Below are positions 8,486 to 18,424 of a stretch of DNA of 64,000 bases, piece after piece; the first letter of the stretch is position 1, and every line of letters begins with the position of its first letter. The notes under the pieces are model-generated. The model saw only the letters and a list, made by a program, of their open reading frames with translations, was not told where the DNA came from and did no database searches. This DNA comes from Amia ocellicauda (taxonomy: Eukaryota > Chordata > Actinopteri > Amiiformes > Amiidae): contig NC_089855.1 of the NCBI RefSeq assembly GCF_036373705.1, positions 49,494,318-49,558,317 on the forward strand, read 5' to 3'. A program made the translations under genes and the position numbers.

Positions 8486-8974
8486 ATGGCTACCTCGAGG
8501 GGTTATGTAGATCCTAGCGCCTATGTGGATTATTACAAGATGCAAGCCGTGAACGGCTTGCCCGGTTTTGTAGGAGCCCCCACAATGTATGGAGCCGGTC
8601 TAGGAGGACTCTTTCGTGGTCTCTTTAGAATGGCCGTACCCCTGCTTAAGAGAGGCTCTGCTATAGCCAGACCCCACTTGAAATCAGCGGCTAAAAATAT
8701 TGTTAGTGACGTGTTCACCAATGTTATGAACCGGGCAGCTAGCCATGAGCAGCAGGAGGGTTCGGGTCTCATGGTAATGGCGAGGAGGGGGGGTAAAAGA
8801 AGAAACAGTATGTGTCCACCAGGGCGACGAAGATCCGTGGCTAACAAAAAACGAAGAAGCTCTCATTCTCCAACATATCGTGGAAACACTCGGAGAAGGA
8901 AGCAGCACAAGAAAAAACCTGCAAAAAGAAAGTCTCAAAGAAAGACAAATAGAGCCTCAGGATACATCTTTTAA
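8486..8974 (+). CDS. Basic core/membrane-active capsid-associated protein, 162 aa
   Basis: ATG one base after the penton stop. The first half holds a Gly/hydrophobic amphipathic segment (GLGGLFRGLFRMAVPLLKRG) like the membrane-disrupting peptides of adenovirus pVI or adintovirus pX-type proteins. The last 60 residues are Arg/Lys-rich, like a DNA-condensing core protein. It lies between the penton and major capsid genes. A packaged-DNA or entry role is inferred from composition and position. Confidence 0.65.
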   Translation: MATSRGYVDPSAYVDYYKMQAVNGLPGFVGAPTMYGAGLGGLFRGLFRMAVPLLKRGSAIARPHLKSAAKNIVSDVFTNVMNRAASHEQQEGSGLMVMARRGGKRRNSMCPPGRRRSVANKKRRSSHSPTYRGNTRRRKQHKKKPAKRKSQRKTNRASGYIF

Positions 8975-8976
8975 AA

Positions 8977-10284
8977 ATGTCTTTTGTCCACAGTCTATCG
9001 GAAGAATGCGTCAAATCAGAACTGGATCTGTTTACAGTTCCATACACTCAAACGAGTATAGATAAGAGCATATATGTAGAGATACCCCCTCTTTCCGCAA
9101 TTTCAGATACGGCCCCTCTGGAGTTTTTTATTGCTGGCAATGGCGAGGATTATATTGATTTGAATAACACATTTATTTTAATGAACTGTAAAGTGACTGA
9201 TGAGGATGGCGATGCAATCGAGAAGACGGCCAACGCTGGGGTCATCAATTACCCGGTGGCCACCATGTTTTCACAGGTGGATGTGACCCTGGGAGATCGG
9301 CTCATTAGTCAAAGCAGCAATACTTACCCCTATAGGGCCATGATGGAGTGTATCCTTAATTATAGTGAGGAGACCCTAAGCAAACAGTTCAGCCCCGGCC
9401 TTTTCTTCAAAGACACCCCGGAAGCTATGGACGACCAGGATCCAGAGGGACTCAATAAGGGTTTGCAAAAAAGAACGGCCTTTTCAACAGAAGGGAGGAC
9501 CTTTGAGCTAATGGGACATATTCATGCAGACATATTTTTCCAAGAAAAACTCATGCTCAACGGGGTAGACATTAAAATTAAAATGATCCGTAGTAAAAGT
9601 GCTTTTTATCTGATGACCCCTGATACTGAAAAATATAAACTGACCATATTATCGGCCTCGCTGTTTGTGAAAAAAGTATCCGTCTCCCCGGCGGTTAAAC
9701 TAGGACATGCGCAGGCTTTAATGACGGCAAACGCCAAGTACCCGATCGAAAGAGTCTATATGAAAGTCCACAGTATCCCCGCAGGGACACGGGTGATGAA
9801 CCAGGAAAATCTGTTTCTAGGCCAGCTCCCAAAACAGGTTATTATAGGTCTCGTGGATAATGATGCATTTACCGGGGTTTACAACAAGAACCCCTTTAAC
9901 TTTAAACATTATAACGCGGAATTTATAGCACTGTACGTCGATGGTGTGCAGGTTCCATCCAGACCTTTTCAACCTGACTTTGAAAACGGCAACGCGGTTC
10001 GTGAATATTACAGTCTAGTACTGGCTACGGGTCGCCATCTCAAGGATCAACCTCTGCTGATCGATCGCCGGGAATACTGCAGCGGTTACACCCTGTACGG
10101 TTTCAACCTGACCCCTGACGAAGAGTGTGGACAACATTTTTCACTGATGAAGACGGGCAATATGCGTTTGGAGATGCGTTTCAAGCAGCCTCTACCACGC
10201 ACTGTAAATATGGTCGTGTATGCTGTGTTTGACAACATTATTGAGGTGAATCAGAGGAGAAACGTTCTGTATGATTATTATTAA
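8977..10284 (+). CDS. Major capsid protein, double jelly roll (hexon-like), 435 aa
   Basis: ATG two bases after the previous stop. The N-terminus has the Polinton major capsid signature: DLFTVPYTQTSID, then PLEFFIAGNGEDYIDLNNT. Next come VATMFSQVDVTLGDRLIS and the long second jelly-roll region ending in LEMRFKQPLPRTVNMVVYA. Trimers would form the pseudo-hexameric capsomers of an icosahedral shell. Length and motifs fit the family. Neighbours are the other virion genes. Confidence 0.93.
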   Translation: MSFVHSLSEECVKSELDLFTVPYTQTSIDKSIYVEIPPLSAISDTAPLEFFIAGNGEDYIDLNNTFILMNCKVTDEDGDAIEKTANAGVINYPVATMFSQVDVTLGDRLISQSSNTYPYRAMMECILNYSEETLSKQFSPGLFFKDTPEAMDDQDPEGLNKGLQKRTAFSTEGRTFELMGHIHADIFFQEKLMLNGVDIKIKMIRSKSAFYLMTPDTEKYKLTILSASLFVKKVSVSPAVKLGHAQALMTANAKYPIERVYMKVHSIPAGTRVMNQENLFLGQLPKQVIIGLVDNDAFTGVYNKNPFNFKHYNAEFIALYVDGVQVPSRPFQPDFENGNAVREYYSLVLATGRHLKDQPLLIDRREYCSGYTLYGFNLTPDEECGQHFSLMKTGNMRLEMRFKQPLPRTVNMVVYAVFDNIIEVNQRRNVLYDYY

Positions 10285-10285
10285 A

Positions 10286-10843
10286 ATGAACACCAGAGAG
10301 CTCAACCACATCATGAATGCCCTGGACGGCTCACGGAAAGTGTTTCAAGGAGTCTACGCCTGCGACCAGCTGCCTAAATTTAAGATCAAGAATTTACCTG
10401 CAATGTACATAATCAACACACACCCTAAAAATATGCCCGGAGAACATTGGCTGGCTATTTATCTAAGGGAGGACCGCCGTGGGGAATTTTTTGATTCCTA
10501 TGGAAACCCCCCGGATTTCAGACCTTTCCCTCGGAAGATCAATAACTTTCTGCTCAACAACTGTCAAGAAACCATTTACAGCGGTCGTCAAGTACAAAGT
10601 CTTCAGACCTTCACTTGTGGTCAACACTGTGTGTTTTTCTTATATCATAGATCTAAAGGAAGGTCATACCCCGATATTATGTCCTTGTACAGTGAGGATT
10701 TAGGCCAAAATGATAAAAAAGTGGCAGAGTTTGTCAGGACACTGTGGACCCCCCCTTATAACACAATTACTTACGACCCTAGCCAGCCATGTATACAGAT
10801 GGGGTGTTCTTGTGAGGATTTTAAAAGATGTCATGCGTGTTAA
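10286..10843 (+). CDS. Adenain-like cysteine protease, 185 aa
   Basis: ATG one base after the major capsid stop (TTATTAAAATG). A Ulp1/adenain-type catalytic set is visible: H54 in GEHW, D70 in FFDSYG, Q107 in LQTFTCGQHC and Cys115 (the second Cys of CGQHC). It would process capsid precursor proteins during maturation. Last gene of the plus block; poly(A) signals follow at once. Confidence 0.92.
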   Translation: MNTRELNHIMNALDGSRKVFQGVYACDQLPKFKIKNLPAMYIINTHPKNMPGEHWLAIYLREDRRGEFFDSYGNPPDFRPFPRKINNFLLNNCQETIYSGRQVQSLQTFTCGQHCVFFLYHRSKGRSYPDIMSLYSEDLGQNDKKVAEFVRTLWTPPYNTITYDPSQPCIQMGCSCEDFKRCHAC

Positions 10844-11021
10844 AGTGAAAAAATAATGAAAACAGCCTTTGAATCATTAGTTTTGTTTTTATTCAACACA
10901 AATCTTATACAAAGCAGGGTTATGTTATAAATAAATGTACAACATTTGAAAATAAAAATAAAAAATAAAAAAATTGTTTGTCGGTTCCTTATTTACAGGG
11001 GAGACAAATAAAAACATGAGA
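10844..11021. terminator. Convergent poly(A) region between the two gene blocks
   Basis: 178 bp of A/T-rich DNA with several AATAAA motifs on the plus strand (around 10928 and 10950-10970) and TTTATT on the plus strand near 10888, which reads AATAAA on the minus strand. This serves both converging transcription units. Equivalents are 31827-32004 and 55284-55461. Confidence 0.7.
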
Positions 11022-11765
11022 TTAATAAGCTTCCCAACGATGGATAGATCCTGAGGAGGGTTGCTCAACACGGTCAGAGTAATGAGATATCGGCGTCAGA
11101 TCAGTCACCACCTCTTTACACAGACGGATTTTTTGTCGCGTTTCCTGGTTAGGGACTGTTGATTGGGGCATGTTCAGACAGGCCATCGCCTGTAGGAAAG
11201 CATTCCAGCCTACAGGTCGGCGACTATCGGGTACCTTATTAGTGCTAGTGACACTCTTCAACAAATCAAACATGTGTGAACCTTTGATCAGTTGTCCTTT
11301 AAAAACAAATTCACCCTGTTCATTCCAAGTCGTTACCCGCGGTTTCTGAACCATTTTGTGCAGAATATATTCTGCATGTCTTTTGCTTCTGGCCGGCATG
11401 TTTCTCAAAACATCCGTTACAACATCTCCCTCTGAACTCTCAACAGGTTCAGGCACCGCAACATCTTTATCAACCGTACCCCCCGCATCAGTCCCAGAAC
11501 CATTTTCTTGAGAGGCCATGGTTAAAGTTAAAATGTTTTGATCTTTTTCACCCTGTCTAACCAGACGGAGGTAGCGCTGTAACGTGTTGCTATACATCTG
11601 GGCTTTGGAATACTGATTTAAATCGGCCCTGGCCAGTATAGCTTTCATTTCAGAGTCCAGGTTGTTTTCGGCCGTTTGTCTAATGGGCTCTGGCCCGACA
11701 ACATTTTTTCTCAGTTTCTCAAGCTGCTCCTGAGGGATCAAAAACATTTTCTGAGCATATTCCAT
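11022..11765 (-). CDS. Conserved Polinton protein, unknown function, 247 aa
   Basis: Starts MEYAQKMFLIPQEQLEKL. The N-terminal half is predicted helical, an acidic Gly/Ser linker follows at about residues 90-120, and the C-terminal half carries GEFVFKGQLIKGSHMFDLL and RPVGWNAFLQAM, a pattern I associate with a widespread uncharacterised protein of animal Polintons. Last gene of the minus block. Its start is two bases from the stop of the upstream gene, so the two are tightly coupled. Function unknown. Confidence 0.7.
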   Translation of the reverse strand: MEYAQKMFLIPQEQLEKLRKNVVGPEPIRQTAENNLDSEMKAILARADLNQYSKAQMYSNTLQRYLRLVRQGEKDQNILTLTMASQENGSGTDAGGTVDKDVAVPEPVESSEGDVVTDVLRNMPARSKRHAEYILHKMVQKPRVTTWNEQGEFVFKGQLIKGSHMFDLLKSVTSTNKVPDSRRPVGWNAFLQAMACLNMPQSTVPNQETRQKIRLCKEVVTDLTPISHYSDRVEQPSSGSIHRWEAY

Positions 11766-11767
11766 TA

Positions 11768-12103
11768 TTAACCCACTCTGGAAGCTAGAAGACTGGTTAG
11801 GAAAGGCACGGCTATGCTCAACAGCGGTCCTATAAAACCTCCGGTTTGATTAATCTTCTTTCTTTTTCTTTTAATAGAATACTTCTTATTAGCGATGATC
11901 TTGATAACCGCTTTTTGTTTTTTGAGTTTAGAATGTTGAGAAGGGGTTAGGGGTATATTACCGCGTAAGATGTTAAAAGCTATTTCACACAGGGTCTCGA
12001 TCAAATCCGAGGGGGCCCCTGCCAGCACAGCTTTCCTATGGCGCGGGCTCCCCTCAAATAACATTTGCAAAAGCGGCAGATTTCTTTTAATCCGAACAGA
12101 CAT
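11768..12103 (-). CDS. Small basic Polinton protein with hydrophobic tail, 111 aa
   Basis: The N-terminal half is helical (LIETLCEIAFNILRGNIPL), followed by a Lys/Arg-rich segment (KKQKAVIKIIANKKYSIKRK) and a C-terminal GGFIGPLLSIAVPFLTSLL amphipathic or membrane-active tail. This layout recurs in Polintons and resembles capsid-associated lytic peptides. Six bases separate it from the ATPase stop. Confidence 0.65.
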   Translation of the reverse strand: MSVRIKRNLPLLQMLFEGSPRHRKAVLAGAPSDLIETLCEIAFNILRGNIPLTPSQHSKLKKQKAVIKIIANKKYSIKRKRKKINQTGGFIGPLLSIAVPFLTSLLASRVG

Positions 12104-12109
12104 TCTTAT

Positions 12110-12781
12110 TTATTTCCTTTTCTTTAGCACATACACTGCCGGCCAATCGGGCGGGCACAAACCTGTTCTGAGGCGAAAGTCTTCTGGGGTTTGTGCTTTT
12201 AAGTCCACAATCAAGTACCCGTAGGTTTTTTTGGTGGCATCCTCAAATGCCTCCAAAAAGAATTTGGTCTGGTTAGGGTACATTTGACGAGCCAAGACGG
12301 TGACCTGTAGTTTATCTCTGGGGTTTTTAAAAAGAATTATATAATTGGCATTTAAATTAATAGTGCGGCTTTTTTTACCTTGAAAAAATAGATTTTGAAC
12401 TAAATAAATAATACTTAAATTCCTATGATGAGTGTACTTTGTGAAAGCTTTTTCCACTTCACTGTTGTCACCGGCCTGCTCCATCAGGTCATCAAGGATC
12501 ACTAGATTAGTTTGTCCGGGCGGGAACAGGTCATCGTCACACAACGAGGCGGGGAGACCTTGCACAAATTTCAGATTATTTTTTTTTGATGCCAAATCAT
12601 CGTAGAGAGGTTGCCAGCAAGAGTAACACCACACTATGTTGTCAAGAGCTTGGGACACGGTTGCGTCCACATCTTCTATGATGTTCTTTATAAGATAGCT
12701 CTTACCCGAATTGGAGGGACCGGCTATAATACAGGAGAAAGGGTTTTGAAGTCTGTTATCAAAACCACTGCTAATATCCAT
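12110..12781 (-). CDS. FtsK/HerA-type DNA-packaging ATPase (A32-like), 223 aa
   Basis: Walker A GPSNSGKS (residues 21-28), Walker B LVILDDLM (93-100), and a sensor-like YLVQNLFF segment. It matches the genome-packaging ATPase shared by Polintons, virophages and large DNA viruses. The start overlaps the end of the polymerase gene by 11 bp, so it lies directly downstream of it in the minus block. Confidence 0.92.
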   Translation of the reverse strand: MDISSGFDNRLQNPFSCIIAGPSNSGKSYLIKNIIEDVDATVSQALDNIVWCYSCWQPLYDDLASKKNNLKFVQGLPASLCDDDLFPPGQTNLVILDDLMEQAGDNSEVEKAFTKYTHHRNLSIIYLVQNLFFQGKKSRTINLNANYIILFKNPRDKLQVTVLARQMYPNQTKFFLEAFEDATKKTYGYLIVDLKAQTPEDFRLRTGLCPPDWPAVYVLKKRK

Positions 12782-15700
12782 AAGGCAGAGTGGTATAATC
12801 AGTCTTCAACACTCTTTTATTGTACACCACCCTGAACCGTTTGTTTAGTGATCTATTTTCCAATGTGTACCCCTTTTTATTGTGATAGATCTGATTTCCG
12901 GCTGTAATAATCTCGCGAGGAGGCGCGTCTTTCTCGGTTACAAAACTTTGTACCAGGGTCGTCAGAGACTTGATGTTAATGAGCTTGTTGTTACAATGGT
13001 TCAGAGTGAAACCCTTAACTTTCATACAGGTCTTACCCGCAGCCGTTCTGTATGCGTAAGTCTTAGGACCCCCTGAAACAAACTCCACTATGTGGTCCTG
13101 AGGATCTAGCTCGCTCGTTAACTCCCCAAGGTAGTCCCCGAGGGGAGGGACCCAATCCCCTGGCCTGGTGACAAAGATTACAGAGTCAGTATCATGATAG
13201 AGCGTGCGTTCCTGCAGCTGATCCATTAAGTTGTACAGTTCAAGCTGGGCGTAAGCCGTGGTAAAAACCGCTATGAAAACATTAACGTTTCCCTGTTTGG
13301 TGGGGAAATCTTTAGGGGCCCTCCACTGGACCTGTGCCACGTGGTCATTTAAGAATTGAAAGTGTGATACTGCATGTTGTTTGGAAAAGATAAATTCTAT
13401 AAACTGTTCAGGGGTTTTAATCAAGGTTGTGTTTAGACGGTTATTTCTTTCCCCAAACTTACCCCACAGACTGTTTAAAATCAGTTTGGACATTTGTCTC
13501 TTGGCGGGGTTTACAGTTATGTTCCCCGGCTCTAGATGGATCCCTTCCTTTTCAAAATATTGCTGAACGTACCGCTCTTTGGCAGCGGAGTCAACACACC
13601 ATGAGGGATAGCCCGATGCCTCCTGTTTCCCTTTCAGATGGGTCATAATGTACTCAGCAAAAAGAGTATCAGATTTTTCAGAAAAATGCCAAACCTCATA
13701 CACCTTACCGACTCTGTAACCTTTCTCCACCGCCTTGTCAAGCTCAATGCTACACCAGACACCCGTCAGCGCTCTCTCGTCATCACTGTGCAGACAAGAG
13801 GTATTTTGATTTTCAGTTTCCACACACGTTCTACACAGAGGGAACATCAATTTTCCCGAACACCTGTAAGGCAACACGGGTAGGAACAGCTCACGAGGAG
13901 GGTACATGGTGACTTTGATCAAACCAAAGTACTGTCCGATTTCGAGAAAGTCACGATAAACAATGGTTGGATGCCCCACCGGGTACATTTTGGTCTTGTT
14001 GACATAAGGGTACAGACTGGTGAAATCATAGTAATCTACTCTCTCACCCTCCTTTACCTCATAATGTAAACAGAGGGCGTTGGTACGACCCCCAAATAAC
14101 GCATCCCTGGGCTCTAGACGTTCAGGAAAGTCCAAGGTTTCCATAAACCGTTGTACCCCCACATCCTGTTGCTTCAGGGTCGTCCACGCGTGTTCCCAAA
14201 TCACCAGTACATTCAAACCATAGGTGTTTTTTAAAGTTTCAATTCGTTCCTGGAAATCATAGTACATATCACCGCAGAGTTTTTGTGTTACGGGGTTAAA
14301 GGTGTTTGGGTCGAAGCACTGAGGACAGCCATGGTAAATACAACCAGCAAACTCATAAGCGGTACGCCGCCCGGACACGTCGCTAAAACCGTCTAAGTAG
14401 TAAGGACCCATTTTGACTTCCCCTTGATTTAAAGCATGTCTGATGAAGATGTTATCCCGGGCACTCAGATATTCCAGCCACTGTATGGAGACAGTCGAAA
14501 AGTTCTTTTGTCTAGCACGATAGTTGTCAGAAGTGGTGTCCGCTATAGTGTTTTTCTGCAAGAAATTGGATCGATACATTTTCATGCAGAGAGACGCTAT
14601 GGTCACACTTTGCAAAGGGTCGAGACCCGACGTGTTGATAACCTCGGTGCGGAAACGCAAACAGGCTTCTTTAAGGATCACCACATCATTTTTACAATAA
14701 GCGGCCATCTCTTCTCGGAAATCAAAAACACCCCCCTTAACCGTATTGTACCATTTAAAGAATTCCTCCCTCTCATGAGACATCATAGTATCAACCCCAT
14801 AATAAGAGGCGGGCGGGTAGGACCCTCGATAATTTTGAGTGTCCTTAGTATTAAAAAAATGGCAGAACCAACCTTTCTTCTGAGCCTCAAAACCCAGAGC
14901 TTTAGGCAAAGCGCTCAATTTCATGGGGAGGAAATTTAACGAGTCTATGTAACGTTGGTTGAAAGCCTCGTCGGTGAAACACATGATCTTGCTACCCTGA
15001 GCTTCTATTTTTGGGGTCACCCCATTTTCCACCAGATACTTCATCAATATGTAAGAATCATAACCCTTAGCATTGTGGGCAATAAATGTGTAATTGAGGT
15101 ATTTTGGACCGCGATACCGCGTAAAGAAATCCCTGACACAACTCTCACCGCTAGCTGACCACTCACAATCCAACATGTCAATACAGTGTATATAATTAGC
15201 AACATGGACCCCGTTTTCTTGCCGGCATTCAAAATCAAAAAAGACATACCGGTTGTGCGGCGGCTCCTTTTTAACCGGCTGAATAAAGCACTGGTGTTCA
15301 GACCCCGGGGTTAAATCCGCATTACAGATCCTACATCTCGGTTCCAGACATTTGTGTGGTTTAACCTCATGAAAACGGTACTGGAGGCAACACTGCGGGC
15401 AATATTTAGTTTGATCACAATAACTCCGTTTTTTAACCCCCTCAGCAGCGGCCCTCTGCACCTTATGTTCGGAAAAACAGAACGCGGAGAGACAAATCCT
15501 TAAGCAATCTTTACATCGGATGGTAGGGGCCAAACCCTTACGACATTGCGGATTGAAACAGACGTTACAGTAACCGTCACAGCGGTGCTTAAGCTTATCA
15601 TTGAAGGCCTTATAACACCAATGACAAACATACGAACAACCCAAAAAAGCCGTCAAACTCTTTATTCCAAAGTAATGACTATCACTTAGGAAGAGAAACA

Positions 15701-15812
15701 GTGTCTGTGTATGGGTTTCAGGATGTGTCTGAAATTTCACAAATATGCCCTCAACGGGCAAACAAAACCCTTTTAAAAACATTAAAGTTTGAAAGATCTT
15801 ACTTACCTCCAA
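12771..15812 (-). pseudogene. Protein-primed DNA polymerase B, shortened copy
   Basis: About 1,010 open codons. It contains several Cys/His knuckles, exonuclease motif FFDFECRQ, motif A YDFTSLYPYV, motif B KLILNSLWGKFGE and motif C YHDTDSVIFV, so the catalytic core looks preserved. It is shorter than the copy 2 gene and no ATG opens the frame; treated as a broken copy with about one break. See copy 2 for the full description. Confidence 0.85.
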
Positions 15813-16572
15813 AGAATAATCGTTTCTTATGTTTTTCAGCTGGTTTAGCTTTTTGCACTTCTGTGAAGGTAAGAGACATGTTTAACCTTTAACCACCCCG
15901 CTTTATAAAAAGCTTTAACCTCTTACAAGCGGCAGATATATACTCACCGCTATCAGATACAGGGGCTGACGGCCTTTCAGATTCTTGAAAGGTGACGGTT
16001 CTCGAAGGTAAAACTAAACAAGCCCTCGCTGTGGAAGGCCTTTCGTTGTCTCGAACCACGTTTCTTAATACTGTTAGAAAGGATATTTTTTTAAATTAAC
16101 AAGACGGGCCTCAAACATCTTACAGAAACGTTATACAAACAAACAGGGGTTTAGTTCTTACCCGGTCGGCAGACAGCCTGTCTAGGGACAACCACTTCTC
16201 TTGGTTGATCCTCGGAGACATTAATCACAGGCCTTTCGATAGTTTCTGTGTAATTAAAGAGACCGCCATTAATATATATTAAAACGTTTTCATAACTCTA
16301 ATGAGCTGCTTCAAAACACAACCACACACCCATACATAAGAACCCTTGAGCGCAAACACAAAAATCTTACCGTCGTTGTTCCAGATGATCTCCTCAGCGT
16401 TGGGAATTAACTCCTGTTGACTGGCTGAAAAATAATTTTACAGAACTTAAAACAGATGTTATAACCTTATTTACAATACATGCCCACAACCCGCTCTGAG
16501 TCAATGAAAATAATCTGAAGACTTACCTAAAAACTCGTTTAAATCGAAGTCGTTGATGTTGTTTCCGGACAT
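15807..16572 (-). other. Chain of five exon-like segments near the right end
   Basis: On the minus strand, an ATG at 16572 opens a short frame (MSGNNINDFDLNEFL) that stops at a GTAAGT donor. Four further open segments follow, each bounded by a ...CAG acceptor and a GTAAG or GTGAG donor: 16527-16572, 16381-16434, 16162-16245, 15948-16070 and 15807-15860. Every boundary falls in the same codon phase. The segments are Ser/Pro/Glu-rich, and three carry a short ERP motif. A TATA-like TATAAGT lies on the minus strand near 16645. This is a putative spliced gene that I do not recognise. Confidence 0.55.
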
Positions 16573-17558
16573 TGTTGATCTTTAGGCTTAAATCGAAAGG
16601 TCAGTATGAGTCTGTCGAGCTGAAGACCAGACCTTCATACTTATACTGATGGCCGGATGCCGGATCTGCTTGTAAGGCATTGTTCTGGGCTGGCCTTTGT
16701 GCCGTCCTGTTACCAATTAACATATCAAAACCAACCAATAAAATGACCCTGCATCAATTTCAAATAGAAACCAAGATGGCGACGATCTCTCTCCTCTCTA
16801 CTCTAAACTTTTATTAGAACCTTTTGGTCTCTCAAAAAAACATTTTTAAGCATCAAGACCTATAGTCAATAAACACTAAGAATATTTCAGGCCTTTATAC
16901 GCGCTAAAAAACAACCTGAGCCAAGAAAATAACTATAAAGATCTAAAATAAGTAGCGCTTTTACAGTGATTTTTTTTTTTTTTTTAATAGCGATGCTTTG
17001 TTTGGTATTAAACAAGTCACAAACTACTCAGAACAGCGTTTATCCCCACAAAAGAGATATTTGGGTTTATTTTACAAAGCTTATAAATTATATAGTTTAA
17101 AAGTATTCTGAATGTTTTGAGACCACACGCCATGCCTACGTTTGTCTGAGCCCACCCCCGTCCCCCGTGGTGTGAGTGATTTAGCCTTGAGTGTTGTGAT
17201 CTATTTAGCATTGAGTGATCAGTTGTTTTTATTTTTTAAATGATTCCTTATCATCAGGGATTGAGCCTGCTAAAATACCTTAAAAACATATCCTTATCTT
17301 AAGTCTAACTCTTATGAGCTTTAAGACCCTAGAATGTATTTAAGTAAAACGAATGAACACATTATGTGTGAGATAAAATATAACCACAGCTTTTTTTTTT
17401 TTTTTTTTTTTTTTACAAAAACAATTAACCTATACCGACAAACACCCACACACACACACACTCTCTTTTTTTAAATTTTATTTTTAATTAAATTTGAGGG
17501 GAGAGACAGAGCCATATACATTGGGGTTAACATAAGTACCCTATGCAAAACAGGAATT
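16573..17558. other. Right-end non-coding region of Polinton copy 1
   Basis: A/T-rich with long T-runs near 16970-16985 and 17391-17414 and a short CA run near 17448. AAGATGGCGAC near 16773 matches a YY1-type site. No open frame here looks coding. Confidence 0.5.
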
Positions 17559-17834
17559 GTTAGGACCTGTGACCATTACAGACAACAGAACTTGTTGATC
17601 TTATAAAATGATTGGGCGAGAGAGAGAGATATAGAGACAGACAGAGACAGAGCCAGTGTGAATATGATAAACACACTATTCAAAATGGCATTGTTAAGAC
17701 CTGGGACCATTACAGACAACAGAACTTGTTGATCTTATAAAATGCTTGGGCGAGAGAGACAGAGAGAGAGAGACAGACAGAGACAGAGACAGAGACAGTG
17801 TGAATATGATAAACGCACTATTCAAAATGGCATT
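17559..17834 (+). repeat. Subterminal direct repeat, two units (134 and 142 bp)
   Basis: Units 17559-17692 and 17693-17834 both run from GTTARGACCTG through ACAACAGAACTTGTTGATC and a GA/CAGA-rich stretch to TTCAAAATGGCATT. A third partial start follows. It lies about 110 bp inside the right terminal repeat. Confidence 0.85.
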
Positions 17835-17947
17835 GTTAAGACCTGGGCCCCTTACATGTATATTTAAAAAAGACCCCCAACCACTACAGGAAGAGCCGAC
17901 CCATTCACACTCTACAGTTGACCAACAAGAACAACAAGAACAACCGG

Positions 17948-18128
17948 TTATGGGTGGCCTTGTTGTTCAGGGTTTTAGGGGTGTACACTTTCTGACGGAT
18001 ATGACGTAGGAATAATTAAGGAAATAACTCTAAAATCACGCCCCCCAATTATGACGTAGGAATATTAATAAGCTTAGGGCATACGTCATAACAAAATAGG
18101 CCGCGCCCAAAAAACCCTACTATCTACT
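17948..18128 (-). repeat. Right terminal inverted repeat, Polinton copy 1
   Basis: Reverse complement of 4074-4254 with two mismatches. It ends ACTATCTACT directly before the CCTGTG duplication. Confidence 0.95.
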
Positions 18129-18424
18129 CCTGTGTGGTGCATTTTCTCTCTCTCTATCTGTGATTAAATCCTTACTTATATACATATGTCCATGAACGTT
18201 TCTGGAGCTCATGTACATCACATCACACGACGGGCCGTGATCTTTTCGGTCACTTTGAAAGTTTTGCTCATGACAATCCTTTTCTATTGCGGCACGATGG
18301 CTGCCACCGAGGAAGGAAAGTCGTCCGCAGTTGGCTGCAAGCTTGCCTGAAGCGCAGGAAAGGACTTACTCGCGACGTGCCACTTAAAGACTGAAGAAGT
18401 GGGGGTCGGCCTCACCGAGAGCCC

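Larger units (their letters stand above)
4074..18128. mobile_element. Polinton/Maverick (adintovirus-like), copy 1, 14,055 bp
   Basis: Flanked by CCTGTG on both sides (4068-4073 and 18129-18134), the 6-bp duplication expected of Polintons. It has 181-bp terminal inverted repeats starting AGTAGATAGT. It holds the diagnostic set: integrase with chromodomain, protein-primed DNA polymerase B, packaging ATPase, adenain-type protease, major and minor capsid. Two gene blocks converge near 10,900. Most genes are open; about two breaks are apparent, and it is shorter than copy 2. Young by similarity to its sister copies. Confidence 0.96.

Noticed and set aside
8533-8847. Minus-strand open frames opposite the core and major capsid genes
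   Set aside because: Shadows of the real plus-strand genes, with no codon or family support.
17617-17800. Possible CRISPR-like array
   Set aside because: Only two to three long imperfect units with simple-sequence content and no spacers; this is a subterminal repeat of a eukaryotic element.
17746-18009. 87-codon open frame beginning MGERDRERET
   Set aside because: Made by GA/CAGA simple repeat and running into the terminal inverted repeat; the Arg/Glu/Asp pattern is what such a repeat gives by chance.
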